Positions 63,162 through 64,000 of a DNA stretch of 64,000 bases are shown one piece after another (the first letter of the stretch is position 1; every line of letters starts with the position of its first letter). A model generated the notes under the pieces. That model saw nothing but the letters and a program-made list of their open reading frames with translations. It searched no databases and was not told the origin of the DNA. A program made the translations under genes and the position numbers. The DNA is from Gemmatimonadota bacterium (GTDB taxonomy: Bacteria; Gemmatimonadota; Gemmatimonadetes; Gemmatimonadales; GWC2-71-9), in the NCBI GenBank assembly GCA_029262195.1, contig JAJCZX010000014.1:1-64000 (forward strand). Direction: 5' to 3'.

Positions 63162-64000
63162 GTGACCAGGGCATTTGCCATCGCTCTTTTCTTTTCGGTC
63201 GGTTGCACGACTACCGCGCCGGCTGAGAAAACGAGGGTTCAGGAGCAGGAGCCGCAGGTTGAACCAATCGTGGTTCCTTCGCCGGTCGCGCAATCCAACG
63301 AGATAGCCGCATCTCGCGACAACGCTATTTCGCGGGCGGCTTCGCGTGTGGCGCCGGCGGTTGTAAGCGTCAACGTTACGAGACGAGACCAGGGAGGGGG
63401 ACGTTCATCACCGTTCTTTTCCCGGGGGCGCCAACAGTTGGTTCAGGGGTTCGGATCGGGCTTTGTTGTTTCCGCCGATGGGCTGGTGATCACTAACCAG
63501 CACGTGACGGAAGGAGCCGTCGAAATTGTGGTTACGACAAGGGATGGGACCGACTACCCTGCCGAATTGCTGGGAGAGGATCCTCTCACCGATATCGCGA
63601 TTCTCAAAATCGATGCCAGCAACCTTCCCGTGGTCGAATTGGGCGTCAGCTCCGACCTGCGGATCGGAGAGTGGGTGGTGGCTTTTGGAAACCCCTATGC
63701 GTATCTCCTGGGGGACGCCGAACCTACAGTGACTTCGGGCGTGGTATCTGCCGTCGGACGCAATCTTATCCCCTCCGGTGACGACCCCGGTATCTACGTC
63801 GGAATGATCCAGACCGACGCGGCCATCAATCCTGGCAATAGCGGTGGGCCCCTTACCAATTCCCTGGGACAGGTCGTGGGGGTCAACAGCTCTATTTTCT
63901 CAAACAGCGGGGGTTCAGTCGGCATAGGATTCGCCATCCCAATTGAACGAGCTGTTCGTGTAGCAAACGAGTTGAGGCTTCACGGATCGGTCAGACGCGC
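63162..64000 (+). CDS. HtrA/DegP-type serine protease, lipoprotein (truncated by window edge)
   Basis: At least 279 codons from GTG 63162 to the window end. The signal ALFFSVGCTTTAP carries a lipobox Cys, so it is probably anchored rather than soluble periplasmic. The chymotrypsin-like triad is present: His in VITNQHVTEGAVE, Asp in DPLTDIAILKID, Ser in NPGNSGGPL. A Pro/Glu linker and a loop with RSSPFFSRGRQQ precede the protease domain. Expected C-terminal PDZ domains lie beyond the window. HtrA proteins degrade or refold damaged envelope proteins. Confidence 0.9.
   Translation, partial: MTRAFAIALFFSVGCTTTAPAEKTRVQEQEPQVEPIVVPSPVAQSNEIAASRDNAISRAASRVAPAVVSVNVTRRDQGGGRSSPFFSRGRQQLVQGFGSGFVVSADGLVITNQHVTEGAVEIVVTTRDGTDYPAELLGEDPLTDIAILKIDASNLPVVELGVSSDLRIGEWVVAFGNPYAYLLGDAEPTVTSGVVSAVGRNLIPSGDDPGIYVGMIQTDAAINPGNSGGPLTNSLGQVVGVNSSIFSNSGGSVGIGFAIPIERAVRVANELRLHGSVRR

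Noticed and set aside
1..64000. CRISPR array, prophage or integron
   Set aside because: No regularly spaced repeats, integrase, phage structural genes or attC-like sites were seen. The only mobile trace is the transposase tail at the left edge.

Overview
The window looks like part of the chromosome of an uncultivated Gram-negative bacterium, most likely from Gemmatimonadota or a relative such as Acidobacteriota. This is inferred from two PadR regulator plus duplicated-orphan-permease (ADOP/MacB-like) pairs, a TonB receptor remnant with a carboxypeptidase-like N-terminal domain, many lipoprotein and outer-membrane signal sequences, and moderate-to-high GC with frequent GTG and TTG starts. I saw no rRNA, tRNA or CRISPR array. 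Most genes sit in tightly packed operons with ATGA, GTGA or TTGA overlaps.

Region 1 (1-8.6 kb) is accessory and partly decayed. It holds the tail of an IS630-type transposase, a lipoprotein whose signal peptide and body are in different frames, a second small lipoprotein, a TonB-dependent receptor with its middle deleted, an AraC-type regulator fused in frame to a secreted DUF6265 protein, a PadR/ADOP operon and a small outer-membrane protein.

Region 2 (8.7-26.4 kb) is a catabolic and uptake locus: an M20 deacetylase, an atypical SDR, a DapA-like aldolase/lyase, a GHMP sugar kinase, a GH38 alpha-mannosidase, a complete Opp-type ABC importer split over two strands, a heparinase II/III-like lyase with an added C-terminal domain, a class III aminotransferase, and two amidohydrolase-fold proteins of which one has lost its metal ligands. 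The glycan-active enzymes lack signal peptides, which suggests import of an oligosaccharide or glycoconjugate followed by breakdown in the cytoplasm. The substrate is unknown. This is the best candidate for an undescribed pathway.

Region 3 (26.4-35 kb) has a rare Clp_N-GntR fusion regulator with a perfect inverted repeat at its own start, coupled to a TrhA/hemolysin III membrane protein. It also has VOC, DUF3052, lipocalin-like and SAP-domain proteins, an M1 aminopeptidase and a second PadR/ADOP operon.

Region 4 (35-53.7 kb, minus strand) is a long run: aspS, phoH, 7TM-HD phosphodiesterase, ybeY, two CNNM/CBS proteins, DUF502, then acyl-CoA metabolism (meaB, split B12-dependent mutase, acyl-CoA carboxylase beta, AtuA-like pair, enoyl-CoA hydratase) interrupted by a coupled subtilisin-like lipoprotein.

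Region 5 (53.9-64 kb) is mostly housekeeping: a PorV-like barrel, rlmN, folB-folK-yqeK-LytR_C, a HEAT-repeat protein and an HD-GYP protein that appear to share a related N-terminal domain, lexA, truA, a transaldolase-like gene and the start of an HtrA protease.
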